A stretch of 64,000 nucleotides of DNA, taken from assembly GCF_017876405.1 (NCBI RefSeq), contig NZ_JAGINW010000001.1:9809203-9873202 (forward strand). The letters run 5' to 3'. The stretch is from Kibdelosporangium banguiense. GTDB taxonomy: Bacteria; Actinomycetota; Actinomycetes; Mycobacteriales; Pseudonocardiaceae. Shown piece by piece: positions 1-7,856 of the stretch. Position 1 is the stretch's first letter. The number at the start of each line of letters is the position of its first letter. The notes below the pieces were generated by a model. The model was not told the DNA's origin. It saw only the letters and a program-made list of their open reading frames with translations, and ran no database searches. A program made the translations under genes and the position numbers.

Positions 1-977
1 GAGCCGACGTCACCAAGCTCAAGACGGGCGACCGCGTTGTGGTGCCGTTCAACATCTCCTGTGGGACTTGCTACATGTGCGGCCAGGGCCTGCACTCCCA
101 ATGCGAGACCACCCAAGTCCGCGAGCATGGCATGGGCGCGGCCCTGTTCGGCTACACCAAGCTCTACGGGCAGGTCCCCGGCGGACAAGCGGAATACCTG
201 CGGGTCCCGTTCGGCAACACCCTGCCGATCAAGGTCCCGGATGGCCCGTCGGACGACCGGTTCGTGTATCTCTCCGACGTGCTGCCGACGGCATGGCAGG
301 CCGTCCACTACGCCGACGTCCCGAAGGGCGGCAGCCTGGTTGTGCTCGGCCTCGGACCGATCGGCGACATGGCCACCCGCATTGCCCGCCATCACAGTGT
401 GAGCCAAGTGATCGGTGTCGACCTCGTGCCAGAACGACTGCAACGAGCGCAGAACAATGGAGTCGAGACGCTGGACCTGCTGCACTACCATGGCGACTTG
501 GCCGAGGCGATCCGAGGTATGACCAACGGCCGCGGGCCCGATTCAGTGATCGACGCGGTCGGCATGGAGGCCCACGGCTCACCGGTCGCCAAGATCGCTC
601 ACCAGGTCACCGGGCTGCTGCCCGATGCCGTGGCAGCCAAGTTCATGCAGAAAGCAGGGGTTGACCGGCTCAACGCCTTGCACTTGGCGATCGACATCGT
701 CCGACGGGGCGGCACCGTGTCGGTGGCGGGGGTGTATGGCGGGATGGCAGACCCGATGCCCATGCTGACGATCTTCGACAAGCAGATCCAAATACGGATG
801 GGGCAGGCGAACGTGAAGCGCTGGGTGGATGACATCCTGCCGCTGCTCACCGACGACGACCCACTCGGCGTGGACAGCTTCGCCACCCACCACCTGCCAC
901 TCAACGATGCCCCGCACGCCTACGAGACCTTCCAGAAGAAACAGGATGGCATGGTGAAAGTCCTTCTGCAGCCATGA
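1..977 (+). CDS. Zinc-dependent alcohol dehydrogenase, 5' end cut off (formaldehyde-dehydrogenase-like)
   Basis: The reading frame is open from the left edge (frame begins at base 3), so the start and the catalytic-zinc N-terminus lie outside the window. The visible part has the structural-zinc cysteines (C-x2-C-x2-C-x7-C in SCGTCYMCGQGLHSQC) and a Rossmann NAD(P) motif (GLGPIG) followed by an acidic strand end (VIGVD). The rest fits the medium-chain dehydrogenase family. The insertion-rich middle (AVGMEAHG, then a Q/K-rich helix) resembles glutathione-independent formaldehyde dehydrogenases more than simple alcohol dehydrogenases. The substrate cannot be fixed from sequence. The gene ends in TGA with no coding gene close behind. 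Confidence 0.9.
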   Translation, partial: ADVTKLKTGDRVVVPFNISCGTCYMCGQGLHSQCETTQVREHGMGAALFGYTKLYGQVPGGQAEYLRVPFGNTLPIKVPDGPSDDRFVYLSDVLPTAWQAVHYADVPKGGSLVVLGLGPIGDMATRIARHHSVSQVIGVDLVPERLQRAQNNGVETLDLLHYHGDLAEAIRGMTNGRGPDSVIDAVGMEAHGSPVAKIAHQVTGLLPDAVAAKFMQKAGVDRLNALHLAIDIVRRGGTVSVAGVYGGMADPMPMLTIFDKQIQIRMGQANVKRWVDDILPLLTDDDPLGVDSFATHHLPLNDAPHAYETFQKKQDGMVKVLLQP

Positions 978-1964
978 AATGGGCCATTCGCACGCGGAAT
1001 GCGTGACTCGAGCCCGACGAGAATTGATCCGAGGCACGCTGAGGAAACAGTGGCGGTGAAGTTTCCAATATCGGGCATACCGATACGGGAAGGTCAGGCG
1101 CTCGTTCCTCGAACAGTCGTTGTTATCCTGGGAGGTGAGCACCCGGACGTCGGGTCGCGATCGTCGATGACTGGCAATTGGATGACAGTGGCGAGCATAC
1201 GCCGCCCCATGTGCTTGAAGCTCTCCTGCTGGCAGAGCATTCTGATCATTGTCTCAGCAGGTCGGGCGGGCGAGCTATTGACTAGGTTCGTGCCATCAAT
1301 TTGAGGTGTTTGAATTTGAGGTCGGTTCTGGCATTTCGACAGCGAAGTGCCGACGGGCCTAGTCGCGCTTACGGTCGGCGACCTGGTCGACCATGTCGGG
1401 GCAGCCCAGCCAGGCACCCCAATCAGGGAATCTGGAACCGAAGCGTCCATGGTTCGCCGTTGATTCAGTTATGGCTGGACGGCGGACAGGGAAGGAGGTC
1501 GGCTATGACGGGTTTGGACAACTCAGGGAGGGCTCCACCGTATACACATCACGATTCGATTGAGGCGATGGCCAGCACGCACTGCACGTCTCATGGAGAC
1601 GAAACGGGTGTGACCCATCTCCGTCCGTTATGTCGCGGCGGATCGAAAGTACCGCCTACGGGAGAAACTCCGGCGCTGGCATGGTTTCCGTGACCGACCC
1701 GGACACAAGCCGCTGGCCTTGTGGGTGATCGTGCCGGTGATGCGCTGATCATGTGTGGTGATCGGTTTACTACCGGTTGATTGTCCGCGGGGTGGAGCGA
1801 CCACTGTGGATGGTAGTCGTCAGCAGGGCTGGCGAGCTCCAAGGGTGTTCGCGTGCGTGTCAGCGTCCTGTGCCGCAGCGATCGTCGCCCAGGCCATGCG
1901 ATATGCCGGGGAATGCACGCAGCTGCCTGTGTCCATATTGGTCCGTTCGTGCAGGGGGTGATCG
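978..1964. other. Intergenic region, about 1 kb
   Basis: No gene of convincing length lies here. The open frames on both strands have low-complexity or mixed composition and no recognisable domain. The only item with gene-like signals is the short ORF at 1505-1693. No tRNA-like fold or strong terminator was seen. The stretch could be decayed sequence between the dehydrogenase and the DivIVA-like gene. Confidence 0.4.
1505..1693 (+). CDS. Possible small protein (62 aa)
   Basis: An ATG stands 7 bases behind a strong Shine-Dalgarno match (GGAAGGAGG) and opens a 62-codon frame ending in TGA. The product is polar, with two Cys and several His, and has no signal peptide, membrane segment or known motif. 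The ribosome site is the only argument for it; codon usage is not clearly actinobacterial coding, so it could be chance. Confidence 0.25.
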   Translation: MTGLDNSGRAPPYTHHDSIEAMASTHCTSHGDETGVTHLRPLCRGGSKVPPTGETPALAWFP

Positions 1965-2675
1965 ATGTCAAGCGTCGACAGCCGGGACGAGTCGGTGCCG
2001 CCGCGGGCCGTCTTCGACCTGGCCTGGCGTGGCTACGACCGACGCCAGGTCCGGCAGTACGTGCACAGCACCGAAACCACGTTGCGGACACTGGTTGCGG
2101 CTCGCGATGCCGCCGTGGGCCGTGCCGGGAAGCTGGTCCGTCAACTGGAGGACCGACGTTCGGACAACAGCCGGTTGCGGGCACAGCTCGACCGGGTCTG
2201 CCGTTCACCGATCGAGACCGGCGGGTTGCAAGAGCGGCTGCGGCGGATGGTCGAACTCGCCGAGGATGAGGCGGCGCAGATCGTGGCACGGGCGCAGGCC
2301 ACAGCCGCGGAGAGCCGGGCGCACACGGAGCAGGCCACCCAGGACCGCCAGCAGGTCGAACGCGATTTTGAGATCGCCATGGCAGCTCGCCGCGCCGAAG
2401 CGATGCGCGCCTTGGCCGAGCAGAAGACCGCTGCGGAGGCGGCGGCCGAGCGTGTGGTTCGTGAGGCCCGCGAGCTCGCCGGGCGGATCCTTGCCGATGC
2501 CCGGCAACAGGCGCACGCGCTGCACGGCTGTCGCGACCGGCTCCTTGGTCGACTGAAGAACGTCCGCCAACTCCTCGACACGGCAGCCCCGCTGCTGCAC
2601 CCCCAGCCCGGGGACCCCCGCCACGCCCCCGCACACAGCGATCACGGACGTCACAACCCCAACGGCACAGCGTGA
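1965..2675 (+). CDS. DivIVA-like coiled-coil protein
   Basis: A 236-residue protein whose N-terminus has the DivIVA/GpsB-type signature (FDLAWRGYDRRQVRQYV, about residues 19-35), which in DivIVA precedes the membrane-binding and coiled-coil region. Residues about 40-190 are Ala/Arg/Glu-rich heptads (long helix around RMVELAEDEAAQIVARAQA), and the tail is Pro/His-rich and disordered. DivIVA homologues mark poles and septa and recruit growth or division factors in actinobacteria. This is a short divergent member, not the essential Wag31, so a polar-scaffold role is inferred. It lies 112 bases ahead of the kinase gene; in actinobacteria DivIVA proteins are known kinase targets, so a functional pairing is possible. 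Confidence 0.7.
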   Translation: MSSVDSRDESVPPRAVFDLAWRGYDRRQVRQYVHSTETTLRTLVAARDAAVGRAGKLVRQLEDRRSDNSRLRAQLDRVCRSPIETGGLQERLRRMVELAEDEAAQIVARAQATAAESRAHTEQATQDRQQVERDFEIAMAARRAEAMRALAEQKTAAEAAAERVVREARELAGRILADARQQAHALHGCRDRLLGRLKNVRQLLDTAAPLLHPQPGDPRHAPAHSDHGRHNPNGTA

Positions 2676-2749
2676 CCAGCGACTGCCCCATGCCGCCATT
2701 CGCTGCCGCCTGGCGCTTTGGTGGCCCAACCCACGGGAGGGGAACAGCC

Positions 2750-2791
2750 ATGTCGGAGTCGCCCTGCAACAGCCCAGTGGCCCACCGATGA
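2750..2791 (+). CDS. 13-aa leader ORF ahead of the kinase gene
   Basis: A strong Shine-Dalgarno sequence (GGGAGGGG, 2735-2742) serves an ATG at 2750 that opens a 13-codon ORF. Its TGA overlaps the kinase start in an ATGA arrangement (2788-2791). The kinase ATG has no good ribosome site of its own. The simplest reading is a translationally coupled leader peptide that feeds ribosomes to the kinase. Confidence 0.4.
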   Translation: MSESPCNSPVAHR

Positions 2792-3771
2792 ACAGAGCTG
2801 GCGCCGGTGTCGCCAAGGACCTCCATCCGGCGGGCAGTGGCTCGTCGTCGACGCAGTCGCGACCCAGTTCGTCCGCTACCGCGTCACCACGAGCACACAC
2901 GCGGCTGGTGGCAGGTCGCTACCGGCTGTTCGATGTGGCCGGGTGCGGCGGTAGCGGGGTGGTCTGGCGGGCCATGGACGACGTGCTCGGCCGCCAGGTG
3001 GCGGTGAAAGAGCTCGTGCCCATACCGGGATTGATCCCGTCCGAACAACAGATCCTGCAGGAACGCGTCCGGCGCGAGGCCCGCACCGCAGCACGGCTCA
3101 ACCATCCCCACATCATCACCGTCCACGACATGATCGAGGATGACGGGCGCCCGTGGATCGTGATGGAGCTGCTGCGATGCCGTTCGCTGGCCCACCTCAT
3201 CACCGACCACGGCCCGCTATCCCCGCCGCAGACGGCAACGATCGGCTTGCACACGCTCGCCGCGTTGTGCCGCGCCCACCGGCACGGTGTGGTCCACCGG
3301 GACGTCAAACCCGCCAACATCCTGGTGGACGATCGCGGGAGAGCCGTCCTCACCGACTTCGGCTTCGCCGCCGACCACAACGAGAACCCGCTCACCACGA
3401 CCGGGTTCCTGGTCGGCACAGCCGGCTACATCGCTCCCGAACGCGCCCGCGGACGACCCGCCGAACCCGCATCCGATCTGTGGTCTCTGGGCGTGACGCT
3501 CTACACCGCAATAGAAGGTCGCGGCCCCTACGACCGCGATACCCCTTTGGCGACCATCACCGCCGCCGCTGAAGAAGAACCCGACCCGATGCGACTCGGC
3601 CATGCGCTGAAGCCGCTCATCGACCGGCTGCTGAACAAAGACCCGCGGCAGCGCCCCACACCTGAACAGATCGACCGAGAACTCCGCAAGCTGAGCACGG
3701 CCGCGACGGGCGGTAGCCGCAACCAGGGACACCGCGCCGACGGTTGGGCGTTCGTGGGCTGCTTGTGGTAG
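2788..3771 (+). CDS. Soluble serine/threonine protein kinase
   Basis: A PknB-type Hanks kinase of 327 residues. After a disordered Ser-rich N-terminus (1-40) come the glycine loop (AGCGGSGVV), the ATP-binding Lys74 (VAVK), the catalytic loop HRDVKPAN (Asp172), the DFG motif (190-192), the activation segment with Thr residues, and the APE motif (IAPER). The domain ends near residue 305. No transmembrane helix or PASTA/sensor domain follows, so the kinase is cytoplasmic and its signal is not evident. Start: ATG coupled by ATGA overlap to the upstream leader ORF. It sits convergent to the HtrA gene. Confidence 0.9.
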   Translation: MNRAGAGVAKDLHPAGSGSSSTQSRPSSSATASPRAHTRLVAGRYRLFDVAGCGGSGVVWRAMDDVLGRQVAVKELVPIPGLIPSEQQILQERVRREARTAARLNHPHIITVHDMIEDDGRPWIVMELLRCRSLAHLITDHGPLSPPQTATIGLHTLAALCRAHRHGVVHRDVKPANILVDDRGRAVLTDFGFAADHNENPLTTTGFLVGTAGYIAPERARGRPAEPASDLWSLGVTLYTAIEGRGPYDRDTPLATITAAAEEEPDPMRLGHALKPLIDRLLNKDPRQRPTPEQIDRELRKLSTAATGGSRNQGHRADGWAFVGCLW

Positions 3772-3823
3772 CCCGGCTGCGCCAGCAGGCAGGGGACCGG
3801 TGATCGGCGATGGCAGTGGTAGT

Positions 3824-4843
3824 TCAGCCGGTTCGGGAGCCGATGGTCAGCTCGACGTGCTGACGGGCATCGCCGCGAGCGACGGTGATCGGCACCTTCT
3901 GCCCGGGTTTGGTCTGGCGTAGCCCGGACAGCAGGTCCTCCACAGTGCGGATCTCCTTGCCGGCGAACTCGACGATCACGTCACCGACGCGGATCGCGGT
4001 GCTGGCGGCTGGTCCGGCTTGGTCGATGTTCAATACCAGTGCGCCGTAGCCGGTCTGTACGCCGAGACGCTGTTGGATGTCCGCGGTGAGTCGGCCGAGC
4101 GACAGTCCGAGATACGGATGTGTGGCCGTGCCGTTGGCGAGCAGTTGGTCAGCCACGTTGACGACGGTCGCCGAGGGGATCGCGAAGCCCAACGACACCG
4201 CACCCGCGGTGGGCGGGATGTACGCCTCATTGATGCCCACTACCCAGCCCGAGGTGTCGATCAGGGCACCCCCGGAATTGCCTGGAGAAATGGACGCGTC
4301 GGTCTGGATGAGGTCCACAAGAGACTGGGTCTGGCCGGCCGAGCCGGGGATCTCCCGGTGCAGCCCGGAGATGATCCCGGCCGTCACCGAGTTCTGGAAT
4401 CCCAGCGGGCTGCCGATCGCCAGGGCCCGCTCGCCGGGACGCGGAAGTTCCGCCCGGAACTCCGGCACCGGCAGGTTCCTGCGTTCGGTGCCGACCACAG
4501 CGAGGTCGGTGACCGTGTCGGTGGCCAGCACAGTGCCCGGTGAACGCGCGCCATCGGCGTAGGCGATGGTCACTTTGCGCTGTTGTCCCACGACATGCTG
4601 GTTGGTGACCACGACGTCCGGCCTGAGTACGACTCCGCTGCCCACGCCCTCGCCAACCTGTACTGTCACCACGCTCGGCCCGACCCGATCCACCACATCT
4701 GCGAAGCCGGCATGTGGTCCAGCCGGTGCCGGCGTGGTAGCCACCGGTTCGCGTGACGGCTGCGCGGCGTCCTCTCCCGTGCACGCCGACAACGTGATGG
4801 CCGCTGCCAGCACCACAACACTGATCCATCGTGTCTCGGTCAT
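3824..4843 (-). CDS. HtrA/DegP-type lipoprotein serine protease with PDZ domain
   Basis: A 339-residue protein with a lipoprotein signal peptide (hydrophobic residues 8-18, lipobox LSAC, lipidated Cys21). A trypsin-like protease domain has the full catalytic triad: His83 (TNQHVV), Asp113 (TDLAV) and Ser190 (SPGNSGGAL). A C-terminal PDZ domain (about 245-335) is expected to bind exposed C-termini and regulate the protease. It should act on the outer face of the membrane in envelope-protein quality control, as HtrA/PepD proteases do. A small membrane protein gene lies 33 bases upstream in the same direction, suggesting an operon. Confidence 0.92.
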   Translation of the reverse strand: MTETRWISVVVLAAAITLSACTGEDAAQPSREPVATTPAPAGPHAGFADVVDRVGPSVVTVQVGEGVGSGVVLRPDVVVTNQHVVGQQRKVTIAYADGARSPGTVLATDTVTDLAVVGTERRNLPVPEFRAELPRPGERALAIGSPLGFQNSVTAGIISGLHREIPGSAGQTQSLVDLIQTDASISPGNSGGALIDTSGWVVGINEAYIPPTAGAVSLGFAIPSATVVNVADQLLANGTATHPYLGLSLGRLTADIQQRLGVQTGYGALVLNIDQAGPAASTAIRVGDVIVEFAGKEIRTVEDLLSGLRQTKPGQKVPITVARGDARQHVELTIGSRTG

Positions 4844-4876
4844 TCCGAGCCTCCTCGCTCGATGATTCAGCCGCCC

Positions 4877-5116
4877 TCACCCAATAACGCGGCCTGGGCG
4901 CAGCTCGGTCAGATGGCGGCGCTGGGCGGCATAGACGGGGACGCCGAACAGAAGCGCGCCGCCGGCCAGGAAGAACGGTGACCAATACACCCAGAAGCCA
5001 TGGCCGGTGTTGCGCGAGTGCTGAGAAGCCATAAGGGATCGCGGCCGTGAACCGATGCGACCCACTCCCGTCAGATGACGCCCCGGCGGGCCCGCCCACT
5101 TCGCCGGACATGTCAC
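4877..5116 (-). CDS. Small membrane protein upstream of HtrA
   Basis: A frame of 79 codons from a GTG, or 51 codons from an internal ATG at 5032. It contains one clear membrane helix (YWSPFFLAGGALLFGVPVYA) followed by a basic tail, which suits a single-pass inner-membrane protein. The N-terminal half before the helix is less convincing. A much better ribosome site (GGAAGGCGG) serves an ATG about 25 bases further upstream in a different frame, so the true N-terminus may differ or the gene may carry a frameshift. Thirty bases of the helix-coding stretch recur exactly at 32521-32550. The family was not recognised. Confidence 0.45.
   Translation of the reverse strand: MTCPAKWAGPPGRHLTGVGRIGSRPRSLMASQHSRNTGHGFWVYWSPFFLAGGALLFGVPVYAAQRRHLTELRPGRVIG
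4962..4991 (-). repeat. 30-bp exact repeat, copy 1 (partner 32521-32550)
   Basis: Thirty bases coding for the VYWSPFFLAG part of the small membrane protein are found unchanged, in the other orientation, at 32521-32550, where no membrane protein gene exists. The match is too long to be chance and indicates a shared ancestral sequence. Confidence 0.75.
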
Positions 5117-5379
5117 CTCGATCGGTCATCGTATTACCGCCTTCCGTGCACTGCTGAAGCAGCATCGGGCGGTGCCATGCGACGACACATCACCCGCTCC
5201 GGGCGACTTGCACTTCATTCCAAGCGGGAAGCGAGCCGCGGTCCCGTTGTGTATCCTCAGTGGACGATCGGAACACCCTGCCGCTGTTACTCTTTACCAG
5301 TCCTTACGCACCAGACTCGGGCGCGTGGGCAGCACGGCAGGATCCGAGGCATCCGTGGGCGCTGCGGTCTGCATCTCGC

Positions 5380-5752
5380 TCATACCACCAAGTCGGCTTC
5401 GATGCGCTTGAGCTGATGCCGGGCCAACGCGAGGTTCGCCCGTTCCCTCTCCAGGACCAGGTACACAAACAGCGTCGAGGTACCCTTGGCGGGTTTCAGC
5501 AGCCGGATCAGGTGATACTGACGGTGCAAGGTGATCAGGATGTCCTCGATACCGTCGTTGAGCCCGAGGGTGGACATCACCCGCAGTTTCGACCGCACCA
5601 CCTCGGTATTGCCGGCCGCGGCGACATCCAGGTCCAACCAGTCACCACCGCCCAGCGTGCCCAGCGACATCCCACTCTCATAATCGACCAGCGCGGCACC
5701 CACCGCGCCGGCAATGGACATCGCCTCTTTTCAGGGCCGTGTCGATATTCAT
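5380..5752 (-). pseudogene. Roadblock/LC7-like gene with apparent one-base frameshift
   Basis: The downstream frame (5380-5721) encodes 113 residues resembling Roadblock/LC7-type proteins (ALVDYESGMSLGTLGGGDW, then a helix-strand pattern to the end). A good ribosome site (GAGGAGAGAG) and ATG at 5752 open a short frame reading MNIDTALK that then leaves the LC7 frame. Removing one T from the run TTTT at 5728-5731 (AAAA in the sense strand) joins the halves into MNIDTALKEAMS, the expected start for this family. This is either a true frameshift mutation or a sequencing error. If translated, the gene might restart at the ATG at 5721. LC7 proteins regulate small GTPases in actinobacterial conservons; no GTPase gene is adjacent. 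Confidence 0.65.
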
Positions 5753-5838
5753 CACGAAACTCTCTCCTCATGTTCGTTCGGGCACGCGCCGGATGGCGTG
5801 CCCGGCGATGTCCCGGCCACCCGCCGGCACGGTTGCGC

Positions 5839-6039
5839 TTAGGATGCGTGCCCGTTGGCTGCGTGTGTCTCGGTCTGGAGTTTCTCCAGCAGGCGGACGG
5901 CCAGTGTCAGCTCAGCGATCCCCCGCTCGCAGGACGGGCACACCTCGGCGTGCCGACGGAACTCGGTGCCTTCCCGCTCGCAGAGCGCTCCGAGCACGTA
6001 CGCGCGGACCGTGACGGTGTACGGGCAGGCGTGCGTCAT
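5839..6039 (-). CDS. Short zinc-binding anti-sigma-like protein
   Basis: A 66-residue protein with the H-x3-C-x2-C zinc site of the ZAS anti-sigma family (His30, Cys34, Cys37 in HAEVCPSC), preceded by the usual helix (AYVLGALCEREGTEF) and followed by a short helix. It lacks a membrane segment or sensor domain, so it would be a minimal soluble anti-sigma domain. The adjacent upstream ECF sigma gene is broken, so its partner may be lost. Start ATG chosen with GGAGAAGAC upstream. Confidence 0.65.
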   Translation of the reverse strand: MTHACPYTVTVRAYVLGALCEREGTEFRRHAEVCPSCERGIAELTLAVRLLEKLQTETHAANGHAS

Positions 6040-6194
6040 CGTGTCTTCTCCACCTCATACCGTCGCCCGGGCGCCTCTGGATTCCCGTGCTGTGCCAACA
6101 ATTCGTTGTGTGTCCTGGATGGATTGAGGGGCGAGCGGCGGCCGGGAGGAAGACAACCGCCGCCCGCCCTCGGGCGGCGACCTGGGCAACAGGA

Positions 6195-6290
6195 CTACGG
6201 AACGGTCGCCGCCCGAGCCCGGCCCGGCGCGCCACTAAGCAAGTGCTCGGCGGTGCGCCGGTCGATCCGGCGGGAACGGTGCGCGCTCAT
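6195..6290 (-). pseudogene. Short fragment between sigma remnant and anti-sigma gene
   Basis: A 31-codon frame whose IDRRTAEHLLSG stretch resembles the N-terminus of small proteins often encoded just behind actinobacterial ECF sigma genes. It then hits a stop. With the broken sigma gene upstream it is best read as a remnant. Identification is tentative. Confidence 0.3.
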
Positions 6291-6370
6291 CTCATGTCCT
6301 TCAGCGTCAACGCCTTCGATCGTGTCACTCCAACCGGCGAACTCCGTCCAGTCAGGATGCTCCATGCTGG

Positions 6371-6634
6371 TCAACCAGGGTGCTCGAGGTACTCGGCGAG
6401 CTTGCGCAGACCACGAGTCGCGGCCCAGCCACGAAACCCATCGACCTCCCCACGAAACGACGCCAGATCCCGCACGATCTGCAACCACGCCTCGGACGCC
6501 ACATCCTCACCCACCAATACCCGCAAGTACCGCAGCAAAGCCGGGTGAACAGACCGATACAACACCCGAAACGCGTCCTCACCACCACGCTGCGCCTCAG
6601 GCAAAGCCGCTGCCAAGTCCGCAGCATCGGTCAG
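6371..6634 (-). pseudogene. Truncated ECF sigma factor (region 2 only)
   Basis: The frame reads from a CTG at 6634 (no ATG/GTG in place, but a GGAGAG ribosome site at the right distance) or a TTG at 6616. It encodes the start of an ECF sigma factor: AFRVLYRSVHPALLRYL, then the region 2 segment SEAWLQIVRDLASFRGEVDGFRGWAAT. Immediately after WAAT, where other ECF factors continue with the rest of region 2, the sequence turns into an unrelated 14 residues and stops. Region 4, needed for -35 recognition, is absent. It is therefore very probably non-functional. Confidence 0.65.
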
Positions 6635-6794
6635 TGACCGTCTCTCTCCGGTCAGGACGTCCCCGAAGCATCCATTGTAGATCGTTCAGCCGTCCGGCTT
6701 CGCCGCAACCCCGCGACACCAGAAACCTCACCACCATCACCCAACGCATGTTGTGATCATGCCCTCAGTCGATCGGGTACCGGCCGCCCAGTCC

Positions 6795-6826
6795 TGTCCA
6801 ATATCGGACATTGTCCGAATAGGACA
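6795..6826. promoter_or_regulatory. Nested palindrome, probable operator
   Basis: The 32-bp element has an exact inner inverted repeat TCGGACA-T-TGTCCGA (6804-6818) flanked by a second pair, TGTCC (6795-6799) and GGACA (6822-6826). It lies about 190 bases ahead of the secreted protease gene. The symmetry is that of a dimer-of-dimers repressor site; the cognate protein is unknown. Confidence 0.5.
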
Positions 6827-6888
6827 ACAGTCCATGTGGGGCCCAGAAGTCAGCCTCACCTCCGGTTCACCGGAGAGGCTCACGGTCC

Positions 6889-6960
6889 CGACGTCTATGG
6901 CCGTTGACGAGACTGCGCCAGCTCCTGCCGTTCCACTATGCCGGGTTGCTGCCGCATTCT
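6889..6960 (+). repeat. Degenerate repeat, copy 1 (partner near 32553-32622)
   Basis: About 65 bases including CTCCTGCCGTTCC and GGGTTGCTGC recur with scattered changes at 32553-32622. Both copies are non-coding in their present setting. Together with the 30-bp repeat at 4962-4991 this ties the 5-7 kb region to the DNA ahead of the LuxR regulator gene. The rest of the 6635-7016 gap holds only the palindrome. Confidence 0.6.
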
Positions 6961-7016
6961 TGATCCGACGAGTTTCGTGGACCGGTGCCGGCGCGGCGCT
7001 CGAATGAGAGAGTCCT

Positions 7017-7739
7017 ATGCGCAAAGTCCTCATAGCCGTGTTCGGGGCGTGCACACTCGCGTTCGCGGTAGTCGGTGCGACGGCCTCGGACGCGGCGGAA
7101 CCCACTGGCGGCGCCCAGCCGAGCATCATCGGCGGGCACAACGCCACCGAGACGTATTCGTTCATGGTCGCGTTGAGCAACAGCTGCGGTGGCAACCTGG
7201 TCGCGCCCCAATGGATTGTCACGGCCAACCACTGCGGCGATGCGTCGCAGGGGCGGATCGGCTCGATCAGTAAGAATTCCGGTGGTGAGGTCGGACAGAT
7301 CGACCGTCGCATCACCAAGCCCGGGACCGACCTGACCCTGATGCACCTGTCCGCACCCGCGCGGTCCGCCCCGGTGCGGATGGCGCAGACCAACCCCGCC
7401 GCCGGTAGCCCTGTCCGGCTGATCGGCTGGGGTTGCACGAGTTGGCCGAGTTGCTCTGCTCCGGTCACGCTGCAGGAGATCGACCTGACCATCCTCCCCA
7501 GCCTCCGTTGCGCGGCCGGTGGCGGAACCGGCAAGGACGTGTGTGTCTCGGGCGGCCGTGGTCAGTCCGCCTGCCACGGCGACTCCGGCGGCCCGGCGCT
7601 CATCGGCACCCGCGGGAACTGGACCCTGGTCGGCGAGACCCTCGGCCCTGGCGACAACGCCGGCGAATGTGCTACCACGACGTTGTACACCGGTATCGCC
7701 GCGCACCTGTCCTGGATCCGGCAGCAGACCGGCACGTGA
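7017..7739 (+). CDS. Secreted S1-family serine protease
   Basis: A 240-residue pre-pro-protease. A signal peptide (1-27, ending in ATASDAA) is followed by a short propeptide and the activation site before IIGG (37-40). The triad is His72 (TANHC), Asp105 (TDLTLM) and Ser190 (HGDSGGP), with paired Cys residues for disulfides. The residue at the bottom of the S1 pocket (trypsin position 189) reads Ser (QSACHGDSGG), as in chymotrypsin, so trypsin-like cleavage after Lys/Arg is not expected. Related actinomycete enzymes are extracellular degradative proteases. The gene stands alone and is convergent to the WD40 regulator. Confidence 0.93.
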   Translation: MRKVLIAVFGACTLAFAVVGATASDAAEPTGGAQPSIIGGHNATETYSFMVALSNSCGGNLVAPQWIVTANHCGDASQGRIGSISKNSGGEVGQIDRRITKPGTDLTLMHLSAPARSAPVRMAQTNPAAGSPVRLIGWGCTSWPSCSAPVTLQEIDLTILPSLRCAAGGGTGKDVCVSGGRGQSACHGDSGGPALIGTRGNWTLVGETLGPGDNAGECATTTLYTGIAAHLSWIRQQTGT

Positions 7740-7856
7740 GGGGTTCCCATCGCGTCGTCCGGACCACACGGGCGCTGATCGCGGCGCTCGGCGGGATTGG
7801 CGACAGAGCCGAAACTTTTGCAGTCCCCATCCTCGCCAACATCACCGGATGTCAGC

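Noticed and set aside
1591..2826. 411-codon minus-strand ORF
   Set aside because: Antisense of the DivIVA-like gene and flanks; Arg/Pro-rich composition without domains, a usual shadow in high-GC DNA.
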